Positions 17,852-31,525 of a stretch of 64,000 nt of DNA are shown here, piece by piece. Origin of the DNA: Cyprinodon diabolis (Eukaryota; Chordata; Actinopteri; Cyprinodontiformes; Cyprinodontidae); assembly GCA_030533445.1 (NCBI GenBank), contig JARPUW010000566.1, positions 1-64,000 on the forward strand, read 5' to 3'. The notes under the pieces were generated by a model. That model searched no databases, was not told where the DNA came from, and saw only the letters and a program-made list of their open reading frames with translations. Every line of letters starts with the position of its first letter. The stretch's first letter is position 1. Made by a program: the position numbers and the translations under genes.

Positions 17852-20800
17852 AGACTCCAGGGACCCTACAAAATAAAAGCCTCTAGATTATACTAATGCA
17901 TTAATTGATGCAAATGGCTCAACATTATGACCCAAACTCTTCCAGGTTGTTTTTATTAGACTCTAGTGACCTTTTCAAAACACACCCAGAGCAAATTTCA
18001 CAATAAAAGTCTCCCATTTACTCTGTAATACAGCAACTATTCACCTAATAACATGGAAAACCAGTGATTTAACATTTGGAAATGGATTCTATATCACTGC
18101 TGGGCGTGACCCATCTTTTGATGCACATTCATGATAGACTTTCAAAATAAGACTACAAGGACTCTACAGAATAAAAGCCTCTTCCTTATACACACTCATA
18201 CATTCTGGCATATTGCTCATTGCCATTGGTGATTTCATCACTGCAATGGCTCTTAGAAGGCGGGCGGAGCCCGCCAATGGTAACAGGCGGGCGGAGCCCG
18301 CCAAAGGTGATTACATCACTGCAATGGCTCTTAGCAGGCGGGCGGAGCCCGCCATTGGTGATTTCATCACTGCAATGGCTCTTAGAAGGCGGGCAGAGCC
18401 CGCCATTGGTGATTTTTTTCTTCACTGAGATGGCTCCTAGCAGGCGGGCGAAGCCCGCCAACTGGGCTTTACCCACTGTGTTTCAATATGGACAACCCAT
18501 ATTACCCTTGTGCATCATACGCTGTGCACGTCTATTTCCCAGATTTCAGCACAAGTGGCACACAGCTCTCTTTGCCCATGAACTTGCCCTCTTTCCTTCC
18601 CTCAGCAGCCCTCAAAGGCGTAAGCAGTTGGTCTGGGGAGCCCCGACGTCACTTGCCAGGGCCGTATTGGCCCGGTTCCCCAGACGGGCAGTAGGTGGCC
18701 CCCCTCAAAATTTCTTTAGAAATTTTCTAGTTATTATTATAATTCTCCCGTATACCCAAAACTTCGGCGCATAACTAGTCCCGCACGGTTTGGCGGATCG
18801 GGCCCAAAGTTGGCACACGCGTCGGGACCAATGGGGTGATGTGTGCTTGTATAAAACTTTCTCATTAGTCCGAAGGTTTGCGAATTATTAGCGAAAACGT
18901 CGCAAAAAAATCCCATAGGAAATGAATGGGGAGAGGAAAAAAAAAGCATAAAAAACAGCACTTCACTGTGTCGGCATACATTCACCTAGAAAAACAGTTT
19001 GAAGCTCAGTTTGTAGATAAATCCTTCGTCTATTTAAAACTGAAGACGGTATGTTGATAACTGCTACGGTTTTTGTATAATCAGACCTCAAGCGCCACAA
19101 AGTTTTAGCAAAATCCAGCCTGCTAGAGTGGAGCAACTGAAAAGCTAGAGTGTGAGGCAGGCGTTTTTTAAACACAAAAAAACATTTTAAACTCGCCCTC
19201 ACGGCCACATATTTATAGCTAGAGTCACCATTTTTGGTCAGTTTGTAGACTGAAATCTCTGGACCCACACAATATCTTCGGAATTACGGTAGGATTAATA
19301 CTTTTCCTTAAAAACCCTCCAGACCGACCTAAAGTCGATGAAAATCAGAGCCGTTTTTCATTGGTTTTGGAGCAGAAGAGGGGAGAAAAACGAATCAGAC
19401 TATGTGTTTTAAACTCGTCATAAATATTTTTCTGAATGACACACATACACCAAAGTTGGCATAGTTGGAGTCGAAGCATGACTGACGCTCACGGTGAAAA
19501 AATTTTTTGAATAACTCATACGGTTTTTGCTCAGCAGTCGTTTGTTCGGAGGACATTTTAAGCACCTGAAAGCTGAGTGACAGTGACCTGCTGCAGCTAG
19601 CTCAATTAGAAGCTTAGGTGTGATGAAACGTTTTTTCTTTTTCTTTCTCTTCCCGTTCAGTTTGTAGATGACCTACAGCCATGAAAGTTACTCCAATTGA
19701 AGACAAGATATAGCTGTCGCTTAGATAAAAAGAATTTTTCAGATACCTTTTACGGTTTTTACTCAGCAGTCGTTTGTTCGGAGGGGTGCTTTAGCAGCTA
19801 AAAGGTGAGTGAGAGTGAGGTCCTGCAGTTCAAACAAAGGGAGGAGCAGGTGGGCCAACCATTTTGTTTGTGCTTCGTTTTGGGTTGTGAAAGACCTACA
19901 GACATGAAGGTTACCCCAGTCTGAGACAAAGGATAGATGTTGCTTTCACTGAAAGAATTTTTCAGATATCTTTTACGGTTTTTGCTCAGCAGTCGTTTGT
20001 TCGGAGGGTAAGCACCTGGAAGCTAGCTGACAGTTAGCTTCTGCAGCAGCCTGCTAGAGTGCAGCTGCTGAAATTTAGTGTGAGGCGGCCATTTTTTTAA
20101 GATCAAACATCTTATTCTCGCCCTCACGGCCACATATTTGGAGCTACAGTCACCATTTTTGGTCAGTTTGTAGACTGAAACCTCTGGACTCACACAATGT
20201 CTTCGGAATTACGGTAGGATTAATACTTTTCCTTAAAAACCCTCCAGACCAACCTAAAGTCGATGAGTTTCAGCCTTTCTCCATTCTTTTTGAGCTGAAG
20301 ATGGGAGAGAAACGAATCAGACTATGTGTTTTCAAGTCGTCATAAATATTGTTCTGAATGACACACATACACCAAAGTTGGTATAGTTGGAGTCGAAGGA
20401 TTGCTGATGCTCATGGTGAAAATGTTTTTTGAATAACTCATACGGTTTTTGATCAGTAGTCGTTTGTTCGGTGCCGTTCTTCCTATACAAAAAAGCCTGG
20501 GAAGAAGAAACGAATAGTGAGTGCAGCTGTTGTCTGTGTCAGTGAGAGGCTCGTTAAGCGTTGTCAAGGTTACCAAGCTTCAAACAGATTTTACCTCTGC
20601 TGTTTTAAACAGCACATATTAATCTAATGGAGGGTGAAAGGACTGATTTAACATTGGGAAATGGATACTATATGACTGCTGTCCATGACACTTCCCTTGC
20701 CACTCAGCACTGATAGACTTTCAAAATAAGACTCCAGGGACCCTACAAAATAAAAGCCTCTATATTTTTTACATATATTTATTGCTCTATATGGCTCAAC

Positions 20801-21019
20801 ATTATGACCCAAACTCAACCCCGTTTTAGAGAATAGACTCTAGGAGACTGTTTAAAACACACCCTATAGCAAATTTCAAAATAAAAGCCTCCCATTTCCG
20901 CTTCATCTACTGCCCTAATAACATGGAAAAAGAGTGATTTAATGATTGGAAAGTAATCAACTATCATTGACGGGTCTGAACATTTTCTATAAACACAACT
21001 CTGTTGGACTTTCAAAATA
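17852..21019. repeat. Array unit U6 (3,168 bp)
   Basis: The first half matches U14 at offset 25,451 bp and has five hairpins and no module. The second half starts the U6-U9 subfamily: CGGCGCATAAC near 18765, GAAGCATGAC near 19474, CCCGTTCAG near 19652, a 2-bp-shorter GATGAGTTTC near 20263 and AATATTGTTCTG near 20345. There is a private TAATGATTGG near 20939 at a former CpG. A 1-bp deletion (CACACCCAGAGC) is present near 17982. Confidence 0.93.
18259..18459. repeat. Hairpin cluster, U6 (5 hairpins)
   Basis: The layout is as in U2 and all stems are intact. Confidence 0.95.
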
Positions 21020-24000
21020 AGACTCCAGGGACCCTACAAAATAAAAGCCTCTAGATTATAGTAATGCATTAATTGATGCAAATGGCTCAACATTATGACC
21101 CAAACTCTTCCAGGTTGTTTTTATTAGACTCTAGTGACCTTTTCAAAACACACCCCAGAGCAAATTTCACAATAAAAGTCTCCCATTTACTCTGTAATAC
21201 AGCAACTATTCACCTAATAACATGGAAAACCAGTGATTTAACATTTGGAAATGGATTCTATATCACTGCTGGGCGTGACCCATCTTTTGATGCACATTCA
21301 TGATAGACTTTCAAAATAAGACTACAAGGACTCTACAGAATAAAAGCCTCTTCCTTATACACACTCATACATTCTGGCATATTGCTCATTGCCATTGGTG
21401 ATTTCATCACTGCAATGGCTCTTAGAAGGCGGGCGTAGCCCGCCAATGGTAACAGGCGGGCGGAGCCCGCCAAAGGTGATTACATCACTGCAATGGCTCT
21501 TAGCAGGCGGGCGGAGCCCGCCATTGGTGATTTCATCACTGCAATGGCTCTTAGAAGGCGGGCAGAGCCCGCCATTGGTGATTTTTTTCTTCACTGAGAT
21601 GGCTCCTAGCAGGCGGGCGAAGCCCGCCAACTGGGCTTTACCCACTGTGTTTCAATATGGACAACCCATATTACCCTTGTGCATCATACGCTGTGCACGT
21701 CTATTTCCCAGATTTCAGCACAAGTGGCACACAGCTCTCTTTGCCCATGAACTTGCCCTCTTTCCTTCCCTCAGCAGCCCTCAAAGGCGTAAGCAGTTGG
21801 TCTGGGGAGCCCCGACGTCACTTGCCAGGGCCGTATTGGCCCGGTTCCCCAGACGGGCAGTAGGTGGCCCCCCTCAAAATTTCTTTAGAAATTTTCTAGT
21901 TATTATTATAATTCTCCCGTATACCCAAAACTTCGGCGCATAACTAGTCCCGCACGGTTTGGCGGATCGGGCCCAAAGTTGGCACACGCGTCGGGACCAA
22001 TGGGGTGATGTGTGCTTGTATAAAACTTTCTCATTAGTCCGAAGGTTTGCGAATTATTAGCGAAAACGTCGCAAAAAAATCCCATAGGAAATGAATGGGG
22101 AGAGGAAAAAAAAAGCATAAAAAACAGCACTTCACTGTGTCGGCATACATTCACCTAGAAAAACAGTTTGAAGCTCAGTTTGTAGATAAATCCTTCGTCT
22201 ATTTAAAACTGAAGACGGTATGTTGATAACTGCTACGGTTTTTGTATAATCAGACCTCAAGCGCCACAAAGTTTTAGCAAAATCCAGCCTGCTAGAGTGG
22301 AGCAACTGAAAAGCTAGAGTGTGAGGCAGGCGTTTTTTAAACACAAAAAAACATTTTAAACTCGCCCTCACGGCCACATATTTATAGCTAGAGTCACCAT
22401 TTTTGGTCAGTTTGTAGACTGAAATCTCTGGACCCACACAATATCTTCGGAATTACGGTAGGATTAATACTTTTCCTTAAAAACCCTCCAGACCGACCTA
22501 AAGTCGATGAAAATCAGAGCCGTTTTTCATTGGTTTTGGAGCAGAAGAGGGGAGAAAAACGAATCAGACTATGTGTTTTAAACTCGTCATAAATATTTTT
22601 CTGAATGACACACATACACCAAAGTTGGCATAGTTGGAGTCGAAGCATGACTGACGCTCACGGTGAAAAAATTTTTTGAATAACTCATACGGTTTTTGCT
22701 CAGCAGTCGTTTGTTCGGAGGACATTTTAAGCACCTGAAAGCTGAGTGACAGTGACCTGCTGCAGCTAGCTCAATTAGAAGCTTAGGTGTGATGAAACGT
22801 TTTTTCTTTTTCTTTCTCTTCCCGTTCAGTTTGTAGATGACCTACAGCCATGAAAGTTACTCCAATTGAAGACAAGATATAGCTGTCGCTTAGATAAAAA
22901 GAATTTTTCAGATACCTTTTACGGTTTTTACTCAGCAGTCGTTTGTTCGGAGGGGTGCTTTAGCAGCTAAAAGGTGAGTGAGAGTGAGGTCCTGCAGTTC
23001 AAACAAAGGGAGGAGCAGGTGGGCCAACCATTTTGTTTGTGCTTCGTTTTGGGTTGTGAAAGACCTACAGACATGAAGGTTACCCCAGTCTGAGACAAAG
23101 GATAGATGTTGCTTTCACTGAAAGAATTTTTCAGATATCTTTTACGGTTTTTGCTCAGCAGTCGTTTGTTCGGAGGGTAAGCACCTGGAAGCTAGCTGAC
23201 AGTTAGCTTCTGCAGCAGCCTGCTAGAGTGCAGCTGCTGAAATTTAGTGTGAGGCGGCCATTTTTTTAAGATCAAACATCTTATTCTCGCCCTCACGGCC
23301 ACATATTTGGAGCTACAGTCACCATTTTTGGTCAGTTTGTAGACTGAAACCTCTGGACTCACACAATGTCTTCGGAATTACGGTAGGATTAATACTTTTC
23401 CTTAAAAACCCTCCAGACCAACCTAAAGTCGATGAGTTTCAGCCTTTCTCCATTCTTTTTGAGCTGAAGATGGGAGAGAAACGAATCAGACTATGTGTTT
23501 TCAAGTCGTCATAAATATTGTTCTGAATGACACACATACACCAAAGTTGGTATAGTTGGAGTCGAAGGATTGCTGATGCTCATGGTGAAAATGTTTTTTG
23601 AATAACTCATACGGTTTTTGATCAGTAGTCGTTTGTTCGGTGCCGTTCTTCCTATACAAAAAAGCCTGGGAAGAAGAAACGAATAGTGAGTGCAGCTGTT
23701 GTCTGTGTCAGTGAGAGGCTCGTTAAGCGTTGTCAAGGTTACCAAGCTTCAAACAGATTTTACCTCTGCTGTTTTAAACAGCACATATTAATCTAATGGA
23801 GGGTGAAAGGACTGATTTAACATTGGGAAATGGATACTATATGACTGCTGTCCATGACACTTCCCTTGCCACTCAGCACTGATAGACTTTCAAAATAAGA
23901 CTCCAGGGACCCTACAAAATAAAAGCCTCTATATTTTTTACATATATTTATTGCCCTATATGGCTCAACATTATGACCCAAACTCAACCCCGTTTTAGAG

Positions 24001-24188
24001 AATAGACTCTAGGAGACTGTTTAAAACACACCCTATAGCAAATTTCAAAATAAAAGCCTCCCATTTCCGCTTCATCTACTGCCCTAATAACATGGAAAAA
24101 GAGTGATTTAACGATTGGAAAGTAATCAACTATCATTGACGGGTCTGAACATTTTCTATAAACACAACTCTGTTGGACTTTCAAAATA
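21020..24188. repeat. Array unit U7 (3,169 bp)
   Basis: The second half repeats that of U6 at a spacing of 3,169 bp with the same diagnostic changes (GAAGCATGAC near 22643, CCCGTTCAG near 22821, AATATTGTTCTG near 23514). It has five hairpins; the first has a private GTA loop at 21435. There is no module. It has the four-C form CACACCCCAGAGC near 21150, unlike its neighbours U6 and U8. Confidence 0.93.
21428..21628. repeat. Hairpin cluster, U7 (5 hairpins)
   Basis: The layout is as in U2. The first hairpin has loop GTA (21435-21437) in place of GGA, with the stem unchanged. Confidence 0.95.
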
Positions 24189-24595
24189 AGACTCCAGCGA
24201 CCCTACAAAATAAAAGCCTCTAGATTATACTAATGCATTAATTGATGCAAATGGCTCAACATTATGACCCAAACTCTTCCAGGTTGTTTTTATTAGACTC
24301 TAGTGACCTTTTCAAAACACACCCAGAGCAAATTTCACAATAAAAGTCTCCCATTTACTCTGTAATACAGCAACTATTCACCTAATAACATGGAAAACCA
24401 GTGATTTAACATTTGGAAATTGATTCTATATAACTGCTGGGCATGACCCATCTTTAGATGCACTTCCATGATAGACTTTCAAAATAAGACTCCAGGGACT
24501 CTACAGAATAAAAGCCTCTTCCTTATACACACTCATACATTCTGGCATATTGCTCATTGCCATTTGTAATTTCATCACTGCAATGGCTCTTAGAA

Positions 24596-24769
24596 GGCGG
24601 GCGGAGCCCGCCATTGGTGATTTCATCACTGCAATGGCTCTTAGAAGGCGGGCGGAGCCCGCCATTGGTGATTTCATCACTGCAATGGCTCTTAGCAGGC
24701 GGGCAGAGCCCGCCATTGGTGATTTTTTTCATCGCTGCAAGGGCTCCTAGCAGGCGGGCGGAGCCCCCC
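24596..24769. repeat. Hairpin cluster, U8 (4 hairpins, second subtype)
   Basis: Hairpins start at 24596, 24647, 24698 and 24753, with spacings 51, 51 and 55. The last has C at 24767 (GCCCCCC), breaking one stem pair; U9, U10 and U20 share this. The loop order GGA, GGA, AGA, GGA differs from the U2 layout. Confidence 0.95.
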
Positions 24770-25042
24770 AACTGAGCTTTACCCACTGCGGTTCAATATG
24801 GACAACCCATATTACCCTTTTGCATCATACGCTGTGCACGTCTATTTCCCAGATTTCAGCACAAGTGGCACACAGCTCTCTTTGCCCATGACCTAGCCCT
24901 CTTTCCTTCCCTCAGCAGCCCTCAAAGGCGTAAGCAGTTGGTCTGGTGAGCCCCGACATCACTTGCCAGGGCCGTATTGGCCCTGTTCCCCAGACGGGCA
25001 GTAGGTGGCCCCCCTCAAAATTTCTTTAGAAATTTTCTAGTT

Positions 25043-25108
25043 GGGGGGCCACATGCCGAAGGCATGGCCCACCTACTACTATTGCACATATTTATTCCGC
25101 GTATTATT
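25043..25108. repeat. 66/69-bp hairpin module x1 (U8)
   Basis: This single copy is the only visible structural difference between U8 and the otherwise nearly identical U9. Confidence 0.93.
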
Positions 25109-27395
25109 ATTATTATAATTCTCCCGTATACCCAAAACTTCGGCGCATAACTAGTCCCGCACGGTTTGGCGGATCGGGCCCAAAGTTGGCACACGCGTCG
25201 GGACCAATGGGGTGATGTGTGCTTGTATAAAACTTTCTCATTAGTCCGAAGGTTTGCGAATTATTAGCGAAAACGTCGCAAAAAAATCCCATAGGAAATG
25301 AATGGGGAGAGGAAAAAAAAAGCATAAAAAACAGCACTTCACTGTGTCGGCATACATTCACCTAGAAAAACAGTTTGAAGCTCAGTTTGTAGATAAATCC
25401 TTCGTCTATTTAAAACTGAAGACGGTATGTTGATAACTGCTACGGTTTTTGTATAATCAGACCTCAAGCGCCACAAAGTTTTAGCAAAATCCAGCCTGCT
25501 AGAGTGGAGCAACTGAAAAGCTAGAGTGTGAGGCAGGCGTTTTTTAAACACAAAAAAACATTTTAAACTCGCCCTCACGGCCACATATTTATAGCTAGAG
25601 TCACCATTTTTGGTCAGTTTGTAGACTGAAATCTCTGGACCCACACAATATCTTCGGAATTACGGTAGGATTAATACTTTTCCTTAAAAACCCTCCAGAC
25701 CGACCTAAAGTCGATGAAAATCAGAGCCGTTTTTCATTGGTTTTGGAGCAGAAGAGGGGAGAAAAACGAATCAGACTATGTGTTTTAAACTCGTCATAAA
25801 TATTTTTCTGAATGACACACATACACCAAAGTTGGCATAGTTGGAGTCGAAGCATGACTGACGCTCACGGTGAAAAAATTTTTTGAATAACTCATACGGT
25901 TTTTGCTCAGCAGTCGTTTGTTCGGAGGACATTTTAAGCACCTGAAAGCTGAGTGACAGTGACCTGCTGCAGCTAGCTCAATTAGAAGCTTAGGTGTGAT
26001 GAAACGTTTTTTCTTTTTCTTTCTCTTCCCGTTCAGTTTGTAGATGACCTACAGCCATGAAAGTTACTCCAATTGAAGACAAGATATAGCTGTCGCTTAG
26101 ATAAAAAGAATTTTTCAGATACCTTTTACGGTTTTTACTCAGCAGTCGTTTGTTCGGAGGGGTGCTTTAGCAGCTAAAAGGTGAGTGAGAGTGAGGTCCT
26201 GCAGTTCAAACAAAGGGAGGAGCAGGTGGGCCAACCATTTTGTTTGTGCTTCGTTTTGGGTTGTGAAAGACCTACAGACATGAAGGTTACCCCAGTCTGA
26301 GACAAAGGATAGATGTTGCTTTCACTGAAAGAATTTTTCAGATATCTTTTACGGTTTTTGCTCAGCAGTCGTTTGTTCGGAGGGTAAGCACCTGGAAGCT
26401 AGCTGACAGTTAGCTTCTGCAGCAGCCTGCTAGAGTGCAGCTGCTGAAATTTAGTGTGAGGCGGCCATTTTTTTAAGATCAAACATCTTATTCTCGCCCT
26501 CACGGCCACATATTTGGAGCTACAGTCACCATTTTTGGTCAGTTTGTAGACTGAAACCTCTGGACTCACACAATGTCTTCGGAATTACGGTAGGATTAAT
26601 ACTTTTCCTTAAAAACCCTCCAGACCAACCTAAAGTCGATGAGTTTCAGCCTTTCTCCATTCTTTTTGAGCTGAAGATGGGAGAGAAACGAATCAGACTA
26701 TGTGTTTTCAAGTCGTCATAAATATTGTTCTGAATGACACACATACACCAAAGTTGGTATAGTTGGAGTCGAAGGATTGCTGATGCTCATGGTGAAAATG
26801 TTTTTTGAATAACTCATACGGTTTTTGATCAGTAGTCGTTTGTTCGGTGCCGTTCTTCCTATACAAAAAAGCCTGGGAAGAAGAAACGAATAGTGAGTGC
26901 AGCTGTTGTCTGTGTCAGTGAGAGGCTCGTTAAGCGTTGTCAAGGTTACCAAGCTTCAAACAGATTTTACCTCTGCTGTTTTAAACAGCACATATTAATC
27001 TAATGGAGGGTGAAAGGACTGATTTAACATTGGGAAATGGATACTATATGACTGCTGTCCATGACACTTCCCTTGCCACTCAGCACTGATAGACTTTCAA
27101 AATAAGACTCCAGGGACCCTACAAAATAAAAGCCTCTATATTTTTTACATATATTTATTGCCCTATATGGCTCAACATTATGACCCAAACTCAACCCCGT
27201 TTTAGAGAATAGACTCTAGGAGACTGTTTAAAACACACCCTATAGCAAATTTCAAAATAAAAGCCTCCCATTTCCGCTTCATCTACTGCCCTAATAACAT
27301 GGAAAAAGAGTGATTTAACGATTGGAAAGTAATCAACTATCATTGACGGGTCTGAACATTTTCTATAAACACAACTCTGTTGGACTTTCAAAATA

Positions 27396-30300
27396 AGACT
27401 CCAGCGACCCTACAAAATAAAAGCCTCTAGATTATACTAATGCATTAATTGATGCAAATGGCTCAACATTATGACCCAAACTCTTCCAGGTTGTTTTTAT
27501 TAGACTCTAGTGACCTTTTCAAAACACACCCAGAGCAAATTTCACAATAAAAGTCTCCCATTTACTCTGTAATACAGCAACTATTCACCTAATAACATGG
27601 AAAACCAGTGATTTAACATTTGGAAATTGATTCTATATAACTGCTGGGCATGACCCATCTTTAGATGCACTTCCATGATAGACTTTCAAAATAAGACTCC
27701 AGGGACTCTACAGAATAAAAGCCTCTTCCTTATACACACTCATACATTCTGGCATATTGCTCATTGCCATTTGTAATTTCATCACTGCAATGGCTCTTAG
27801 AAGGCGGGCGGAGCCCGCCATTGGTGATTTCATCACTGCAATGGCTCTTAGAAGGCGGGCGGAGCCCGCCATTGGTGATTTCATCACTGCAATGGCTCTT
27901 AGCAGGCGGGCAGAGCCCGCCATTGGTGATTTTTTTCATCGCTGCAAGGGCTCCTAGCAGGCGGGCGGAGCCCCCCAACTGAGCTTTACCCACTGCGGTT
28001 CAATATGGACAACCCATATTACCCTTTTGCATCATACGCTGTGCACGTCTATTTCCCAGATTTCAGCACAAGTGGCACACAGCTCTCTTTGCCCATGACC
28101 TAGCCCTCTTTCCTTCCCTCAGCAGCCCTCAAAGGCGTAAGCAGTTGGTCTGGTGAGCCCCGACATCACTTGCCAGGGCCGTATTGGCCCTGTTCCCCAG
28201 ACGGGCAGTAGGTGGCCCCCCTCAAAATTTCTTTAGAAATTTTCTAGTTATTATTATAATTCTCCCGTATACCCAAAACTTCGGCGCATAACTAGTCCCG
28301 CACGGTTTGGCGGATCGGGCCCAAAGTTGGCACACGCGTCGGGACCAATGGGGTGATGTGTGCTTGTATAAAACTTTCTCATTAGTCCGAAGGTTTGCGA
28401 ATTATTAGCGAAAACGTCGCAAAAAAATCCCATAGGAAATGAATGGGGAGAGGAAAAAAAAAGCATAAAAAACAGCACTTCACTGTGTCGGCATACATTC
28501 ACCTAGAAAAACAGTTTGAAGCTCAGTTTGTAGATAAATCCTTCGTCTATTTAAAACTGAAGACGGTATGTTGATAACTGCTACGGTTTTTGTATAATCA
28601 GACCTCAAGCGCCACAAAGTTTTAGCAAAATCCAGCCTGCTAGAGTGGAGCAACTGAAAAGCTAGAGTGTGAGGCAGGCGTTTTTTAAACACAAAAAAAC
28701 ATTTTAAACTCGCCCTCACGGCCACATATTTATAGCTAGAGTCACCATTTTTGGTCAGTTTGTAGACTGAAATCTCTGGACCCACACAATATCTTCGGAA
28801 TTACGGTAGGATTAATACTTTTCCTTAAAAACCCTCCAGACCGACCTAAAGTCGATGAAAATCAGAGCCGTTTTTCATTGGTTTTGGAGCAGAAGAGGGG
28901 AGAAAAACGAATCAGACTATGTGTTTTAAACTCGTCATAAATATTTTTCTGAATGACACACATACACCAAAGTTGGCATAGTTGGAGTCGAAGCATGACT
29001 GACGCTCACGGTGAAAAAATTTTTTGAATAACTCATACGGTTTTTGCTCAGCAGTCGTTTGTTCGGAGGACATTTTAAGCACCTGAAAGCTGAGTGACAG
29101 TGACCTGCTGCAGCTAGCTCAATTAGAAGCTTAGGTGTGATGAAACGTTTTTTCTTTTTCTTTCTCTTCCCGTTCAGTTTGTAGATGACCTACAGCCATG
29201 AAAGTTACTCCAATTGAAGACAAGATATAGCTGTCGCTTAGATAAAAAGAATTTTTCAGATACCTTTTACGGTTTTTACTCAGCAGTCGTTTGTTCGGAG
29301 GGGTGCTTTAGCAGCTAAAAGGTGAGTGAGAGTGAGGTCCTGCAGTTCAAACAAAGGGAGGAGCAGGTGGGCCAACCATTTTGTTTGTGCTTCGTTTTGG
29401 GTTGTGAAAGACCTACAGACATGAAGGTTACCCCAGTCTGAGACAAAGGATAGATGTTGCTTTCACTGAAAGAATTTTTCAGATATCTTTTACGGTTTTT
29501 GCTCAGCAGTCGTTTGTTCGGAGGGTAAGCACCTGGAAGCTAGCTGACAGTTAGCTTCTGCAGCAGCCTGCTAGAGTGCAGCTGCTGAAATTTAGTGTGA
29601 GGCGGCCATTTTTTTAAGATCAAACATCTTATTCTCGCCCTCACGGCCACATATTTGGAGCTACAGTCACCATTTTTGGTCAGTTTGTAGACTGAAACCT
29701 CTGGACTCACACAATGTCTTCGGAATTACGGTAGGATTAATACTTTTCCTTAAAAACCCTCCAGACCAACCTAAAGTCGATGAGTTTCAGCCTTTCTCCA
29801 TTCTTTTTGAGCTGAAGATGGGAGAGAAACGAATCAGACTATGTGTTTTCAAGTCGTCATAAATATTGTTCTGAATGACACACATACACCAAAGTTGGTA
29901 TAGTTGGAGTCGAAGGATTGCTGATGCTCATGGTGAAAATGTTTTTTGAATAACTCATACGGTTTTTGATCAGTAGTCGTTTGTTCGGTGCCGTTCTTCC
30001 TATACAAAAAAGCCTGGGAAGAAGAAACGAATAGTGAGTGCAGCTGTTGTCTGTGTCAGTGAGAGGCTCGTTAAGCGTTGTCAAGGTTACCAAGCTTCAA
30101 ACAGATTTTACCTCTGCTGTTTTAAACAGCACATATTAATCTAATGGAGGGTGAAAGGACTGATTTAACATTGGGAAATGGATACTATATGACTGCTGTC
30201 CATGACACTTCCCTTGCCACTCAGCACTGATAGACTTTCAAAATAAGACTCCAGGGACCCTACAAAATAAAAGCCTCTATATTTTTTACATATATTTATT

Positions 30301-30536
30301 GCCCTATATGGCTCAACATTATGACCCAAACTCAACCCCGTTTTAGAGAATAGACTCTAGGAGACTGTTTAAAACACACCCTATAGCAAATTTCAAAATA
30401 AAAGCCTCCCATTTCCGCTTCATCTACTGCCCTAATAACATGGAAAAAGAGTGATTTAACGATTGGAAAGTAATCAACTATCATTGACGGGTCTGAACAT
30501 TTTCTATAAACACAACTCTGTTGGACTTTCAAAATA
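27396..30536. repeat. Array unit U9 (3,141 bp)
   Basis: This is a near-exact copy of U8 at a spacing of 3,207 bp in the first half. The spacing drops to 3,141 bp after the (ATT)n site because U9 lacks the 66-bp module. It has four hairpins. It is part of the U6-U10 run that looks like the most recent local amplification in the window. Confidence 0.93.
27803..27976. repeat. Hairpin cluster, U9 (4 hairpins, second subtype)
   Basis: This cluster appears identical to that in U8, including the broken last stem. Confidence 0.95.
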
Positions 30537-30943
30537 AGACTCCAGCGACCCTACAAAATAAAAGCCTCTAGATTATACTAATGCATTAATTGATGCAAAT
30601 GGCTCAACATTATGACCCAAACTCTTCCAGGTTGTTTTTATTAGACTCTAGTGACCTTTTCAAAACACACCCAGAGCAAATTTCACAATAAAAGTCTCCC
30701 ATTTACTCTGTAATACAGCAACTATTCACCTAATAACATGGAAAACCAGTGATTTAACATTTGGAAATTGATTCTATATAACTGCTGGGCATGACCCATC
30801 TTTAGATGCACTTCCATGATAGACTTTCAAAATAAGACTCCAGGGACTCTACAGAATAAAAGCCTCTTCCTTATACACACTCATACATTCTGGCATATTG
30901 CTCATTGCCATTTGTAATTTCATCACTGCAATGGCTCTTAGAA

Positions 30944-31117
30944 GGCGGGCGGAGCCCGCCATTGGTGATTTCATCACTGCAATGGCTCTTAGAAGGCGGG
31001 CGGAGCCCGCCATTGGTGATTTCATCACTGCAATGGCTCTTAGCAGGCGGGCAGAGCCCGCCATTGGTGATTTTTTTCATCGCTGCAAGGGCTCCTAGCA
31101 GGCGGGCGGAGCCCCCC
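30944..31117. repeat. Hairpin cluster, U10 (4 hairpins, second subtype)
   Basis: This cluster appears identical to that in U8 and U9. Confidence 0.95.
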
Positions 31118-31390
31118 AACTGAGCTTTACCCACTGCGGTTCAATATGGACAACCCATATTACCCTTTTGCATCATACGCTGTGCACGTCTATTTCCCAG
31201 ATTTCAGCACAAGTGGCACACAGCTCTCTTTGCCCATGACCTAGCCCTCTTTCCTTCCCTCAGCAGCCCTCAAAGGCGTAAGCAGTTGGTCTGGTGAGCC
31301 CCGACATCACTTGCCAGGGCCGTATTGGCCCTGTTCCCCAGACGGGCAGTAGGTGGCCCCCCTCAAAATTTCTTTAGAAATTTTCTAGTT

Positions 31391-31525
31391 GGGGGGCCAC
31401 ATGCCGAAGGCATGGCCCACCTACTACTATTGCACATATTTATTCCGCGTATTATTATTGGGGGGCCACATGCCGAAGGCATGGCCCACCTACTACTATT
31501 GCACATATTTATTCCGCGTATTATT
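31391..31525. repeat. 66/69-bp hairpin module x2 (U10)
   Basis: The copies start at 31391 (69 bp) and 31460. Confidence 0.93.

Larger units (their letters stand above)
24189..27395. repeat. Array unit U8 (3,207 bp)
   Basis: The first half is the second hairpin-cluster subtype (TTTGTAATTTC before the cluster, CTGCGGTTC after it, four hairpins). It carries TCTGGTGAGCC near 24942 and GGCCCTGTTCC near 24979, shared with U9, U10 and U20. It has one 66-bp module at 25043. The second half is the U6-U9 subfamily. Apart from the module it is essentially U9. Confidence 0.93.
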
